Below are positions 1 to 12,200 of a stretch of 64,000 nucleotides of DNA, in pieces. Source of the DNA: Proteles cristata cristata (lineage: Eukaryota; Chordata; Mammalia; Carnivora; Hyaenidae). Location: NCBI GenBank assembly GCA_017311185.1, contig JAESUZ010002593.1, forward strand, positions 310,001 through 374,000, given 5' to 3'. The position numbers were made by a program, and so were the translations under genes. Positions within the stretch are counted from its first letter, which is position 1, and each line of letters starts with the position of its first letter. The notes under the pieces were generated by a model. That model worked only from the letters and a program-made list of their open reading frames with translations, ran no database searches and was not told the origin of the DNA.

Positions 1-984
1 AGTTCTTAGTGGACCATTTTGGCTGCCTTGATTCAGATACAACTGTTTTAAAATATCTTTTTCATCACTTGACTCTATGACTTTCAAAAGCTAAGGGATG
101 CAGGTATAAAGAGCTATGGCTCAGTCCCAGTTCTTTTCCTCACCGCTCTATTTGGCGTAAATACACGCCCACGGTCGTTACTGATGGACAGTTGTTTTTT
201 CTATAGCCTTCTATGTAACAGTTGGATGAAATGAAGAATTAAAGAAATTATGTATCTTACCTAAAGTCACATGTGAGTTTCTGCTATAGGTAAATGCTTC
301 ATGCTTCCTTTTCCTTCTCATTATTCTCATTTAAAAAATTCTACACAGAAAGAATTGCAGTACTGTGTCATATTGTTCCTCCGTTATGTGCGCCTTCTAG
401 TTGTAAATTCACGTATTGCCTAAGTGTGAGTGAGCAACGGGAAAGAGTAAAACCACGTAACTATGTGCGGGTGCACTGCTCGTGGCAGCAATGTGATCAG
501 TCTGCCCTCCTGCGAGGAGCGGGGATGATGGAATGCTCCGCTCTGCCAACAGAGATAGATGGAGATGGCGTAGGTACTGATCGGAGAAGGCAGTGACCCT
601 GAAGATCATCATCTCTTTAACATCACTGACAAGCACAGGTTGTTGCCCTGTTCTTTGCTCTTAAAGGTCTCTTAAATGCAAACGCTGCCCGTGCATTTTC
701 CCCTCCAAACTGTGAGACTCATGAATACAGGAGTTATGCCCACCTTTATCCCTAAACCCAGCACGGTTCCTGGTCTAAGCGATTGTTAGATAGTACGTGA
801 GTAATAAATTGAATGAATACTACGCATAGACTCAGCCTTTTAATTACTTTTATTCCAGAGAATTCCACAGATGCAAGATCCTATCAGTCAATTCTCCAGG
901 TGGGGGTGGGGTGGGGGACCTTCTTCCTTATGTCTAGAGGTGGCAGTGGTAGTTGTCTAAAAAAAGTTCAACCTCTTCTTTAAA
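1..984. other. Upstream flank without a recognised gene
   Basis: No exon-like or protein-family-like segment is visible. The stretch near 760-830 (a 'cacggttcctgg...' segment ending in 'aataaattgaatgaa') resembles the 3' tail of an ancient MIR/L2 repeat. A G-rich run lies at about 900-918. DYNC2H1, the usual divergent neighbour of DCUN1D5 in mammals, is not seen here and is probably further left. Confidence 0.5.
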
Positions 985-1637
985 GACTATTCAGGGCAGA
1001 AAAGACAGTCTTCTCAATAAGTGGTGCCTGTATATTTGCATGTAAAGAAACGAAACTGGGCTGTGATCCTAAACTAGTCACCAAAACTAACTTAAAATAG
1101 ATTAAAGACTCAAGTGTAAGACCTGAAATCATGAAATTCTTACAAGAATGCATACTGATGAAGCTCCGTGACGTGGTTTTGGTGATGACTTTTGACTGTA
1201 ACACCCAAAGCACAAGCAAGAAAGTAAAAAAAAATCACCAAGCGGGGCTACATCACATTTCTGCACAGCAAAAGGGCAACAATAAAGTGAAAGAACCAAG
1301 GGAGAAAAATCGCAAACCACATGGCCGATAACGGCTTAGTATCCACACACATAAAGAACTCCCACAGCTCAGCAAGGAAACAACCCAACGTGAAAGGCCA
1401 ACAGGTACAGCGATGCCTTCTATCTCCAGTCACGGGGGGATGCACAGCAAAACCACAAGGAGGTATCACCCTGCGCCCGGTAACATGGCCATGGTCAACG
1501 AGGCGACAAACGCTGTCAGGGATGGAGGACAGGACCCTCGTGCCCTGCTGGTGGGACTGTGGACTAGAAAAGAGTTCAGAGGATCCTCCGAGACTTAAAC
1601 TACCATGTGATCCAGCACTTCCACTTGTGAGAACACA

Positions 1638-1928
1638 ACTGACCCTTGAACATGGTACAAGCACCAACACCCCCATGTTCAGTTGAAAATCTGTGTATAA
1701 CTTTTGACTCCTGGAAAACTTTAGTGCTAAGACCTGCTGCTGACCAGAGCCTTTCAGGTAACCTGAGCGGCCGTTAGCGGACCCCTTGTGTGTTACACGT
1801 ATCACATACTGCGTTCTCACAACAAAGTCCGCCAGAGGAAGGAAGGCAGACAGTGTGCAGTCCTGGGGTGTACTGATGGAAAACACATCTGCAGATAAGT
1901 GGACCGGCACAATTCAAGCGCTCTGATG
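1638..1928 (+). mobile_element. Non-autonomous DNA transposon (Tigger-like MER), copy 1
   Basis: It begins with a terminal-inverted-repeat-like 'actgacccttgaac' at 1638. It continues through internal motifs shared with two other copies in this window, including 'tataacttttgactcc' and 'ctgctgaccagagcc', and ends in 'aagtggaccggcac'. The right terminal repeat appears to be lost into the CA microsatellite at 1930. The subfamily name is not assigned. Related copies are at 22,196-23,052 and 35,595-35,855. Confidence 0.6.

Positions 1929-1929
<1 letters not shown>

Positions 1930-1961
<32 letters not shown>
1930..1961. repeat. (CA)n microsatellite
   Basis: A pure CA run of about 16 units sits at the right edge of the DNA-transposon remnant. 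It is the kind of tract expected to vary in length between individuals. Confidence 0.95.
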
Positions 1962-1962
<1 letters not shown>

Positions 1963-2269
1963 TCTTTATCCATCTCTTTGTGGACGCCTCAGTGTTGCAA
2001 CAGAGAAACCTCACCATGCGCGACAACGTGGATGGATCCTGAAGACATCAGGTTAAGTGAGATAAGAAAAACTAAAATACGTGTAAGTGGACTCTGGAAA
2101 AAGGACAACAAGTAGTGGGACGGCGACCAGACCCCCCGGTCGGCACAGCCTGGCGGGAGCACCGGCGCTCTGCACAGGGCCACCACCACCCTGCGTCCCG
2201 CGTGTGCTAACGGCCGCGGCCCTCCTGCGCACGTGTGCACACAGTTGTGGCCTGTGGCCTCCGGGGATC

Positions 2270-2570
2270 AGCAGCGGTGGGGAAGGGGGGGCGAGCACGG
2301 CGGCGGAGAGCGCTTGACAGGTGGGGGGGCAGGACCAAGGAAGAGCGCCGAGGCGGCGGAGGCCACGGGGGAGGGGGGAAGCACCGGGGCTGGGGGCGAG
2401 TGGGCGGGGGGAGAAAGAGCACCGGCGCGGCCTCTCCATTCACGGGGGGCGCACGGCAGCCAGGGAGCAGCGGGGGGGGGGGCAACTGGGAGACAGGGCA
2501 ACAGGGCGGTGGGGGGAGCCCCAGGGACCGGGGCAGCGGGCGGCGGTGGAGGGAGCACCGGGGCGGGGAG
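2270..2570 (+). repeat. G-rich, low-complexity tract with G-run clusters
   Basis: The + strand has repeated G runs of 4-9 bases (for example around 2281-2292, 2322-2328, 2405-2412 and 2470-2480). Recurring 'gagcaccggggc'-type words suggest a degenerate GC-rich minisatellite. The strand asymmetry (G on +, C on -) would permit G-quadruplexes on the non-template strand. It lies 0.3-0.6 kb upstream of the likely transcription start. Confidence 0.6.
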
Positions 2571-2789
2571 GGCCTCCTCCCGCCCCACCCCCGGGCGAGG
2601 GCCAGGCGGCCGGCCCGGACGCGGGGGGCGGCCACGCAAGGGCGCCTGGGCGTCCTCTACCGGCCACGCCGAGCCGCAGGCTCCCGGGGGCGTCCTCACA
2701 CGCTCCGCGGGGAGACTCCTCGCTTCCTGAGACGCGCGGGGAGACCGTCGCCGCCTACAGAAGCCTCGCGCGCGCGCTCGGCCGCCGCA

Positions 2790-3173
2790 GCACCGCGGCC
2801 ACGCTCCCTCCCGGCGCCGCGCGCCGCGCTTGCGTCACTTCCGGCTCCGGGCGGTTCGCGTCCGGGTCAGAGCGAGCCTCCTGCCCTGCGAGTGTGTGAG
2901 CGGTGGCCGTGCCGCGCTGTCCGCGTTCTCTCGTCCCGGTGCGAGCGAGCCGCGGGGTCCCCCGGCCAGGAGCGCCCCCGGCCCCGCGCGGACGACGAGG
3001 AGGGGGCCTGGCGGCGGGCTGCGGCCGCGCTGGGCCGCGCTGGGCCGGGCTGGCGGCCCCGCTCCTGCGCCTGCTGCTGTCCCTGGGACCCGGGTGCCGG
3101 CACTGAGGCGTCCCCGGCGGACGGCGACCCCCTTCCCCGGCTCCCCGGGCCGCCCCGCCGGGGAGGGCGGAAG
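2790..3173 (+). promoter_or_regulatory. DCUN1D5: DCUN1D5 core promoter and 5' UTR region
   Basis: No TATA box is visible. A composite 'ttgcgtca' (CRE/ATF-like, 2830-2837) directly abuts 'cacttccgg' (ETS-type, 2836-2844), an arrangement typical of CpG-island housekeeping promoters with initiation close by. The transcription start is therefore inferred at roughly 2,850-2,900, giving a 5' UTR of about 0.3 kb before the ATG at 3174. The exact start cannot be read from sequence. Confidence 0.6.
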
Positions 3174-3259
3174 ATGCCGGTGAAGAAGAAGAGAAAATCC
3201 CCTGGGGTAGCGGCGGCAGTGGCGGAAGACGGAGGCCTGAAGAAGTGTAAAATCTCCAG
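3174..3259 (+). CDS. DCUN1D5: DCUN1D5 coding exon 1
   Basis: It encodes [12 protein letters not shown]... through Ile27-Ser28 plus two bases of codon 29. The context 'ggaagATGc' has the favoured A at -3. It ends CAG|gtatca, a donor with C rather than G at +5, so somewhat weak, and a C-rich tract begins 9 bases further on. It is lysine-rich, supplying the nuclear-localisation signal. Confidence 0.95.
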
Positions 3260-6200
3260 GTATCACGTCCCCCCCACCCCCACCCCCACCCCCACCCAGT
3301 CCTCCGTGGTCCCGCACGAGCGGCTGTCCGGGGCTCGGGCCCGGAGGGTGCGCCCCCGCCGACTCGGCACGCGGCGCCCGGGGCCGCCCCCCTGCGCTCG
3401 CCCCCCGCGGCCTTCCCGCCTGGGCGGGCGTGCGGGCCGGCGGGAGCGGCGCCTCCGGAATTTCTGCGCAGGGGAGGGGAGGGGAGGGGCGCGGAGGGGC
3501 GCTGAGCGCCGCCGGCTGGGACGCGGCGAGCGCTGCACGCCGAGGATTCGCCGCGGCCCGAGCCGGAAGGTCCCAGCAGGAAGCCGCTGTTCTGCGCGTC
3601 CGGTGCCTCACCTGCGCCGAGCCGGTGTGTGCGGCGTCGGGAAGGCCCTGCTCGCGCTGCCGCGTCCGGGCACTCAGGGTGCTGTTCGCTGCCGACCGAG
3701 TCGCTGACAATCTGGTCCTTACTTCACTCGAGCCCCCCCCCGCCCCCCGCCCAGAGAAGAGACAGAAAATAAAGCCGAGCTGCAATTACGGCCCTTTGAT
3801 CCCTGGTCCCGCCGTGGCGTGTCCTGGAGGCGGCCCAGCACCCGAGTGCTGCACGGGATCCGCCGGCTGGGGGGGAGGGGGTGGTTTTGAACCTGCTCCT
3901 CGGGTGTCTGAGGGAGTAAGTTGAGGCGCTGCCATGGAAAGGAGACGGTAGTCCGCGGTGTAGACGTGATGCTGGCGCGCTCTCCTTGCAGAGAGATGTG
4001 CCCAAAACGTGCGGTAGGTGACTCCGTCTCCTCTTCCTTTTTCCCGCTTCCCCGCCTGTCCCACTCGTAGCTAAGAGCCTGTGAAGGATGACACGGCTTT
4101 CCCACCCCTCCCGGCAGCTCGCCCCAGAACGGGGGTGGCCCGCGCGCGGTCCTGGGACGCGCCCGGGTCGGCTCTCCCCCCTCTGGCTCGCGGCCGGCCT
4201 CGGGGCGCAGGCGGCGCGGGTTGTGGCTCCGGGCGCGTGGCCGGCCGGCTCCGCTGTGTCCGCCGGGAACCGCGCGCGGCGCCTCACGAGCCACAGCCCC
4301 CGCCCGCCCACCGCCCAGCCCACCGCCCAGCGCTTCTCGTTAAGCCCTAAAGGCCGCCTATGAACTTCCCAACTTTTAATGATTTTATGGAAGGGATGGA
4401 CTTTGGCATTAAATAGCTTTGGCTCACTTATTTGTACAGTTATTATCTTTGTACAATTATCTGTCGTTTTTGTTTTTAATCTGTGGAATTTAATTATACT
4501 CTTGGGTCCTAACTCGTCTTTTACCTTTAATTATTTAAGTTTGGCAGGTGATCAACAACTGTTAATATGTATATTTTTAAAAATATTGATTCATTAAGTG
4601 TCAAAATATACTTTGTAAGATTTTGGTTTCGAATGTATGTCTGTTTTACAGAAGTACAATTTTCATGCAGACCAGAAGAATCACTGTGAAGATTTATACT
4701 TTCCCAGCTCTTAGACCTGTATTAAGACCATTAGGTCGAATTTCCATGTGGTCATTTTGAAATCTGGGGAAATGATTTTAGTTGATGTTATCGGACTTTG
4801 ATAGTGAGCAGAGTAGCAGTTTGGCTTCCTTAGCAAGAAAGCTTTACGGACAGACTCCTGTTTCCAATTGCAAATACTAAACAACTCCATTTTTTTTCCT
4901 ATGATACCAGCGGTAAAATAATAATAATAATAATATTTTGTTTAGTTTGAATTGAAGTAGTTCATGTTGCACTTAGCTTTTCACTGAAAGTTGAGACTTG
5001 ATAAATTCTTAGGCATTTGTGTGTTTTCTAAGCTATTGCAGATCCCAACCCCCTGCTAGACTAATAAGTGGAGAGGAACATTTTTCAAGCAAGAAGTGCC
5101 TGGCTTGGTTTTATGAGTATGCAGGTAATGAAATTAATATAAGAAGATATCAGTCACGTGCTTTACAAAGTGTTTTGGTTCATTCATTTAACAAATTATT
5201 TATTGCAGGCCTGCTTTGTGTTAGTGCTGTGACCTGGGATCAGGGTCAAGACTGAGGATTCTGGGTAGGCTAAGATTTTGGTGCTATGTCAGGATGCTTC
5301 TTCTTTAAACATATAAATATAATTCAATATATGCTAGTGGGAGGGTTGAAAGTCACTCTTAATTCAGTTTGTAAACAGATACATTTATTGGATTATGTCC
5401 ATTAGCAAAGTAGAGTTGATATTATGGAAAACAAAGTATGTAATAAAACATTTTGTACTTTATGTAATTCTTATTTTTTCCATATTCTATTGAAAATTTT
5501 CTGGACCCAAAGTGACATTTTCTGCAACTTTTCAGAGACATAGTAAAAGATTTAAAATGCAGATATGTCATGGCACAGCACATTTGCCCTTTGATAATTG
5601 CTGTTTAGCCCTTCAGTTCTTCCAGAAGTGGGGTAATACATAAGAAGGGAAACACTGATGTGATATAGTGTGATAAATGCTGATTTAGGAAGAAGTACTG
5701 CAATAGTTCATAGGAATATGTAACCCAGCATTGTGTCAGGAAGGGCTTTTGAAGGAGCTGTGACTTAAGCTGCAGGTGGTGGGCATAAAGCTCTGGGCCC
5801 TTTACTTCTCATTTATTCCTAACTTGTCCATAGGTGTGTATGAAAACATTTTTTCCCCTAAAAATCTAGGTTTTGGTCTCCTGGAATTCATGGTTTTATA
5901 GCTTCGCCCTCCCCCTTGTGTCACTATCACTCTCAGTGGCTAACACAAAACAGTGTAGATGCAGCCACTCTTAGGTTTTGTGCTAATCTGTTAAGGTCTA
6001 AAGCGTATTCTGAACGTGAAGTGTAACTTTAGGCTAACAGTGTGGGAAGTAAGACTATTGATGTAACTTAAAATCAGCTGGACCCCCAAAGTATGATTTA
6101 AAAATTGTTTAGTAACAGAACAGATTCTTTCTAGACCAGAAAAACTGCTATTTCTGGCATCCCAAGACAGTGTCTAACCCAAATTAAATGAAAGGGATTC

Positions 6201-9200
6201 ATTTCTTACTGACCTCCATTTAAAATGTTGACCCATTATTCAAAATGCCAGTTTTACTGGAATTTATGACATAGAATCAAAAAGTCACTCATCTTATTTC
6301 ACTTGTAAAAAGATTCCATAAGATACCATAAAATTAGTCTATTTTTTTCATTTATGCGTATTTGTGTTAGCATAATTGGGACTTTGGTGGGTAGCAGGAG
6401 ATTCTAAGTAGCTAAATATTTATTTCCTTTGCTAGCATTTTTGTAATAGTCGACATAATAATTGCTATCTCTGCTTCTAAATTCGTAATTATAGAATGTG
6501 TCCTTTTGTCAAGTAGGCATTGTTACCCCTTTTTAGAGATGAGATAACCGAGGTTGAGATCATACGGTGACAGGAACTCGTATTCAGATTTAGGTCACTC
6601 TGTTGCAGAGCTTGTGCTTTTAATGACTACTATCTTGTCATTTCTGTTTTCATTATGTACATAGCAACTGATTTTTCTTCTACAAAGAAATAATAGCGAA
6701 TGCACTTGAGGGCATTTTATATTATGTCATGTATTGAACAATTGATTCAGTAAATGTTTCCTGAGCATTCACTGTATGTCAGGCACTGACCAGGTGCTGG
6801 GGACACAGTAAAGAAGTTAGGAAAGATCCCTCCCTGCCCTTGGGGGGGCTTTGACTTCTAGTGGGGAAGACAGAAAATAGGTAAGTAGGCAAGATAAGTA
6901 TAGATTGCGGAGGGTTATAAGGGTAAAAATACGGTGCAGTGTAGGGACACAAAGTAGCAAGTTTGGATGGACTTTTTTTTTTTAATGTTTTATTTATTTC
7001 TAGGAGAGAGAGAGAGACAGCGTGAGCAGGGGAGGGTCAGAGAGAGAGGGAGTCACAGACTCTGAAACAGGCTCCAGGCTCTGAGCACACAGCCCGACGC
7101 GGGGCTTGAACCCACGAACCGCGAGATCATGACCCAAGCGAAAGTCGGACGCTTAACCGACTAAGCCACCCAGGCGCCCCTGGATGGACTTTCAAGTAGG
7201 TTTATAGGGAAGCTTCTCTAGCCATGACTCTGGGCAGAGACATAACTGACCGGGAGAAAGCAGTTATTAGCCAAAGAAACAGTAGGTGTTCTGTCTTAAA
7301 ATAAAGTAGCGGTGTCCCTTATTAACATAGAGTCAGTGATTGTGCCTACTGAGAATAATACACGTAAAACACTTAGCACAGTACCTGGAATGTTGTCAGA
7401 ACTCACAAGCGTAAGCTGTTGTTAAAAGAGTAATAGCATTACAGCATGAGATGCCCTGGCTGTGATTTTACAGTACTGCTTCACAGTTATCAGTGTAGCT
7501 CCCATGTTGCTCATGGTGGATGTCTGTCATTCATTGAGCACAGTTTTCTTTCCTGAGCATCTGCTATGGCTGGCATGGTTTTACATTCTGCAGAAAGCAC
7601 TGGGAACATTGTATGGTTATTAAAAAAATTTTGATTTTTTTTAAGTATAAAAAATATTTTGGCAAGGATTCAGTAATACATGGGACCTGTTGGTGAACAC
7701 AAACATGGAAAGTGAAAAGGCACGTTTAAAATCTTAGGGAGAACCCATAAGAGGATAGAATTGCTTAGTTCTAATGAAATTCTCCCTACTTGTAGATTGA
7801 GCTAAATAATTTCCAAAGCTTCTTAGGTTGAATGGAAACCTGTTTTTTTGCCTGAGTTAAATTCAGCCCCAGAGTAGATTTATTGGAAGAGTGTATTTCA
7901 GAAAGTGAAACTAACATTAATGTGGTCTGGGAAAAGAACATTGGTATTGACCTTGTTTTAGATTTAGATTTGTTATTATTTGCATTGCTTTGGGAACGTC
8001 ACTGAACATTTACAGAAAGATCTTTTGTATGTCTTTATATGTCTCCTTATGACAATTTAATTTGAATCTCATCAAAGTTAACCACTGATAAACTCCCCAA
8101 TTTCTAGGACACTGTGTTTCATGATAGTGACTGATATTTCTTGCTAACAGCTCTTCACCTTTGTCTTGTGATTACTAATGATGGCAGCTCTGAGGCCCAG
8201 TCAGCTTTTTTCTTCATAAGAAAAATTTATAATACTTTCTTGTCGTGGCTTAAAAACCTTGTTTTCTTCCACTAAATCGCATGGAAGGGAACATACTCAG
8301 CTATATTTTTTAACAGCTTTATTGTATATGTATGCTTCTAAAATTACAGTAATTAACACATTCTCATTAAAAAAAATTCTCAACTGTATATTGGGAAGTG
8401 AAAGTTCTATAATTACCACCCTTTCACCTTTTACCACCTCACTGCATAAATAAGTGCAGTACTTATTTAAATCAAAAAATTAAATAAAGATTTTGGTTTC
8501 AGACCACGTTTTAACATCCTCTTAACAGCGTGGATCTCGTCTGAGGCCACAGGAGTATATTGGCACATGGACTGGACGGCTGTATTCTTCTGTTAGGACA
8601 AACTATAGAGCGTGGATTTCATGCTGTACTTGTGAACAAATGATGGTGGGCCTGAAATGCCCCCTGAGTGGCTGTGGTCTGGTCTGTGATTTATAAGTTC
8701 TTAAGAAAGGGAAACAAAGATTTTTTGGGTCACTTTAACAATCATATTTCAAGACTTTTCAAAAATCAAATGTAATAGTGATTTCTGTCGTATTTCACAG
8801 TTGGCTTTAAGTATCGATTCGGTCTTTGTATAACAGAAAGGACAGTACAGTGTAATAGTTTGATATATGTATATACTGCAAAATGATCACAGTAAGTCTA
8901 GTTGACATCTGTCCCACACATGTTTATACATTTTTCTCTCACGATGAGTACTCTTAAGACGTACTCTCGTAGGAGCTTTCCAGTATAACAATATGGTAGT
9001 ATTAATTTCAGTCATCAGGCTGTACGTCACATCCCCAGGACATACCTACTTTATAACTAGACACTTGTACCTTTTGACCACCTTCATCCATTTTGCCTAC
9101 CCTCCGTCCCTGCCTCTGTTCTCTGTATCTATGAGTTTGGGGTGCTTGTTTTTGTTTGTAGATTCCACAAGTAAGTGACCTCATATGTTATTTGTCTTTG

Positions 9201-12200
9201 ACTTACTTCACTTAGCATGATGCTCTCAAGGTCCGTCCATGCTGTCACAAATTTGTTGTAGTCTTACCAAGTTACAAAAGAGACCCAGCAGTGATGTAAT
9301 TACTATCTTTTAGGAATATGATAAGAAAAAATATGAGAATTGGTGTATTGATTTATATTTAGTGTTATTGAGGGAGAAAAATAAGCTAAGTATCATTAAG
9401 TTTTGGACAAATGCTAGACATAAGCTAAGTGAGAAATTAGTGTTATTATATATATTATAATAAGGCGGCATAACTATTGCTTTGTTGCCTAGATTAGAAC
9501 CAAGATGATAAGGAAAATAGGAGTTCCCTTAAGTTGTTATCTCCATAACATATATTTATATCTTTTTTAAAGTATTTAATTTTATTTGGTTATATTTCAG
9601 AAAGGTAATAAATGACCTTCTGTTTTAGTAAGAAAACATTCTTTGCTTAATGTCTTGAAATGGGTTGGGCCTACACTTTGTAGCAGAATTTTATGTGCCT
9701 CTTTCTATTTATACATTGCCAAAAATTTTCTTCGGAGAGTCTCTCATGAATGTTTTTTTAATGGATAGGTTCAAGTTACTGTACAGACAAGTGACTGGTA
9801 TTTCTCTTTCCTTAATTTCATTTTGTAATGTGGTGTTTAAAGAATATTTCAAAAATTTTACATTTTAAATCATATAACAAACATTTACACTTTATCCAAG
9901 ATGTGTCAAAATTCAAATTTAGTTATAAAAAATGTTATGGTATATTCATAGATGCCTTAGTACAATGGCTTATGTTTTATGTTGATATTAAATTATAACA
10001 ATAAAATATATAAATTATTTTTGTCTTTGAAGGTCCTGATGAAGTTGTAGGGCCAGAAGGAATGGAAAAATTTTGTGAAGACATTGGTGTTGAACCTGAA
10101 AATGTATGTTTTATTTCTAAGTAGAACGGAATACAAGTGGGGTATAGCATATTTATAAATTTCTAAACCTCGGGACGCTTTAATCTTATGTCAAGATTAT
10201 GTTTCTTCATGGTTAATACTGTAGATTTTCATTTAAGGTATTTTTAATCAGCTTAAGTTGGGCATTGTTCTCTTTCTTGATAGAAATGTCATTTGTGATA
10301 GAGTGAGAGAGATTCTACCCTCAAAAACTGTTAGAACTTTTTACTTTTAAGAAATTGGCCCATCTAAATTTTTCAGAGTTAATAATTCCAGAGGTAATAC
10401 TCTTTAATAGTTGAAGGATGGAAATAGTTGTATAAAAATGCTCTCCATGATAAAATATAGACATCATTATCTCTGTGCTGACTTTTCCCCTATCCTTTAT
10501 GTTCTGTTCTTTCCAGATTATTATGTTAGTTTTAGCGTGGAAATTGGAGGCTGAAAGCATGGGATTTTTTACCAAGGAAGAATGGTTAAAGGGGATGACT
10601 TCATTACAGTAAGACATTTTTTTAAAAAACAAATTTGATGGCCTATTTGAAGATCTTAATTGATATTTTGTGCTTCATAATTTTTAGAAGTAAGGTTTCA
10701 CCTTAAAATAATCAAATTGGTTTGATCTGTAACAATCAGCTAGGGTTTGGTAACATTTATATTATGGTCTTGGCAAAATGAACAGTTACCCCATCTTTCA
10801 TATTCTCTGAGAAGCTTAGTACAGTCCTATTAAAATTATGGACTCTTCATGGGTGTATTGGGGTCTGTGATCAGACTTGTTTACCCACAGATTGTTGGAG
10901 CAATAAGTGATTTCTTTCTCTGAATGTTGAGTTCTGCCATGGAAGGAGTTTGTTCTTTGAGCTGCCCCAGGCTCTGGGGGGCCTCTTCAATTTTATGCTT
11001 GATTTTGAAGAGAAATCCAAAGATAGAGTTACATGGCACTTCTATTGTTTCTTTTTTGCCAAATTAATCTTATAAAGAACAAAAGTAGAAAGTTTGTATG
11101 GCTCCCCTGCAGCCTTTAGCTGTTCTAGTTACAAACTTAGAGGCTCCCTTTGAACTCTTGTGTAAGTTACTGAATTGCTTCTTGATAAAAATAATTTGAT
11201 TTTGACTTTCCAGAGTAAAGTGTGCTTAGTTGCAGAATTAGTAATTATGTGTTCTTTTTAAATTATGTCATGTTCTTAATGTTCATGCAGGACGTTATTA
11301 ATTATCAACATTCTAAAATAGAGGAAGCATTAATTTATAATATTTTTGAGCCAAAAACTGAGGGTTAATTAGCCCTGTGGTTTCCTGTTGTGGTTATGGT
11401 TTTATTAATACATTTAACTTTTTTATTACTCGATTGTGTATCCTTACATTTCAGAATACCTTGCTTATTTTTTTTAAGTGTCCATATGGAACTTAAGTGT
11501 TTTATATTTGAATTTTCATCATCTAATGCGTTGTAATTCTCCTTTTTAACCAACATTAACATATAGCTATTTTATATATTATTTTTTAGGTAAAAACCTT
11601 TGCTTATATGAGCCAAATTATAATTTCTAAAATAGAACATAAAATCAACCCTTTGATTTTATGAATTGAAATCAATCATTTCAGTTACTTATAGGTGAGA
11701 TAAGCAGTCAGACTCAAAGAGGTAAAGAAAATGTTCACCTAGGTTTGGCATACTGTACTTTGCGTCATGTTTCTGCATGTATGTTATAGTATTCTTTATA
11801 AAATACAGGACTGTTAACTAACTTTTTGAATCATGGTATTTACAACCAAGTTTGGACTCTGTCGTTCATCTGGGTCTCCTAACTGACCAATTAAAATGAT
11901 GTTGATTCTGAAATTCTTGGAAATAACCAACCTTCAATTAGCTTTTTAGAGGAAGATAAACTATACATAGGAGTATGCGAAGAATATAAACTGGTTTTCA
12001 TGTAGCTTAGTCTGTTTTATTGAAATATATATCAGTTATAACATGGCTTATGCATTATAAGACATTTCGGTTGACATTATAACAGTTTTTTGTATGACTC
12101 CTGCTGAAGTTTTTTATATATTGCTTTTTTGAGTATCCCAATTTGTGTGTTTTAAAACAAAAAGTTTCTCAGTGTTTATGTTTCTGCATAACTTGATATA

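Larger units (their letters stand above)
985..2110 (+). mobile_element. Decayed L1 3' half (ORF2 remnant), sense orientation
   Basis: The segment 985-1290 follows the L1 ORF2 3' region in order: an 'agacagtcttctcaataa' type sequence, then 'attaaagactcaagtgtaag', then 'ttctgcacagcaaaagg'. Near 1540-1625 it matches the 'dead-end' ORF2 segment ending in 'ctaccatgtgatccagca'. The part from about 2010 to 2100 ('ggttaagtgagataag') is the terminal ORF2 region. The copy is full of substitutions and indels, and a DNA transposon remnant plus a CA repeat interrupt it (1638-1961). It lies directly upstream of the DCUN1D5 CpG island. Confidence 0.7.
2140..4350. other. CpG island over the DCUN1D5 promoter, exon 1 and early intron 1
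   Basis: Base composition jumps to very GC-rich, with dense CpG between about 2.14 and 4.35 kb, and falls back to AT-rich immediately after 4.35 kb. The island contains the coding start at 3174 and ETS/CRE-type promoter motifs at 2830-2844. This is the usual organisation of a ubiquitously expressed (housekeeping) promoter. The high GC content also produces many long spurious open frames on both strands, none of which I accept as genes. Confidence 0.9.

Noticed and set aside
1248..1910. 220-codon minus-strand frame
   Set aside because: It lies antisense over a decayed L1 and a DNA-transposon remnant and runs into the CA repeat. No conserved protein.
3260..3707. Extension of exon 1 reading frame into intron 1 as a coding isoform
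   Set aside because: It follows directly from missing a clear GT donor. The downstream exons join perfectly at 3259, and the extension is low-complexity Pro/Thr/Arg sequence.
2835..3785. 316-codon minus-strand open frame across exon 1, and several other long frames at 2.2-4.3 kb
   Set aside because: Very GC-rich CpG-island DNA lacks stop codons by composition. The translations are Pro/Arg/Ala/Gly-rich with no domain, and one of them overlaps the real exon 1 on the opposite strand.
6976..7180. tRNA genes
   Set aside because: The tRNA-like heads with A/B-box-like words all belong to the carnivore SINE, with A-rich tails and target duplications. No free-standing tRNA cloverleaf was found.
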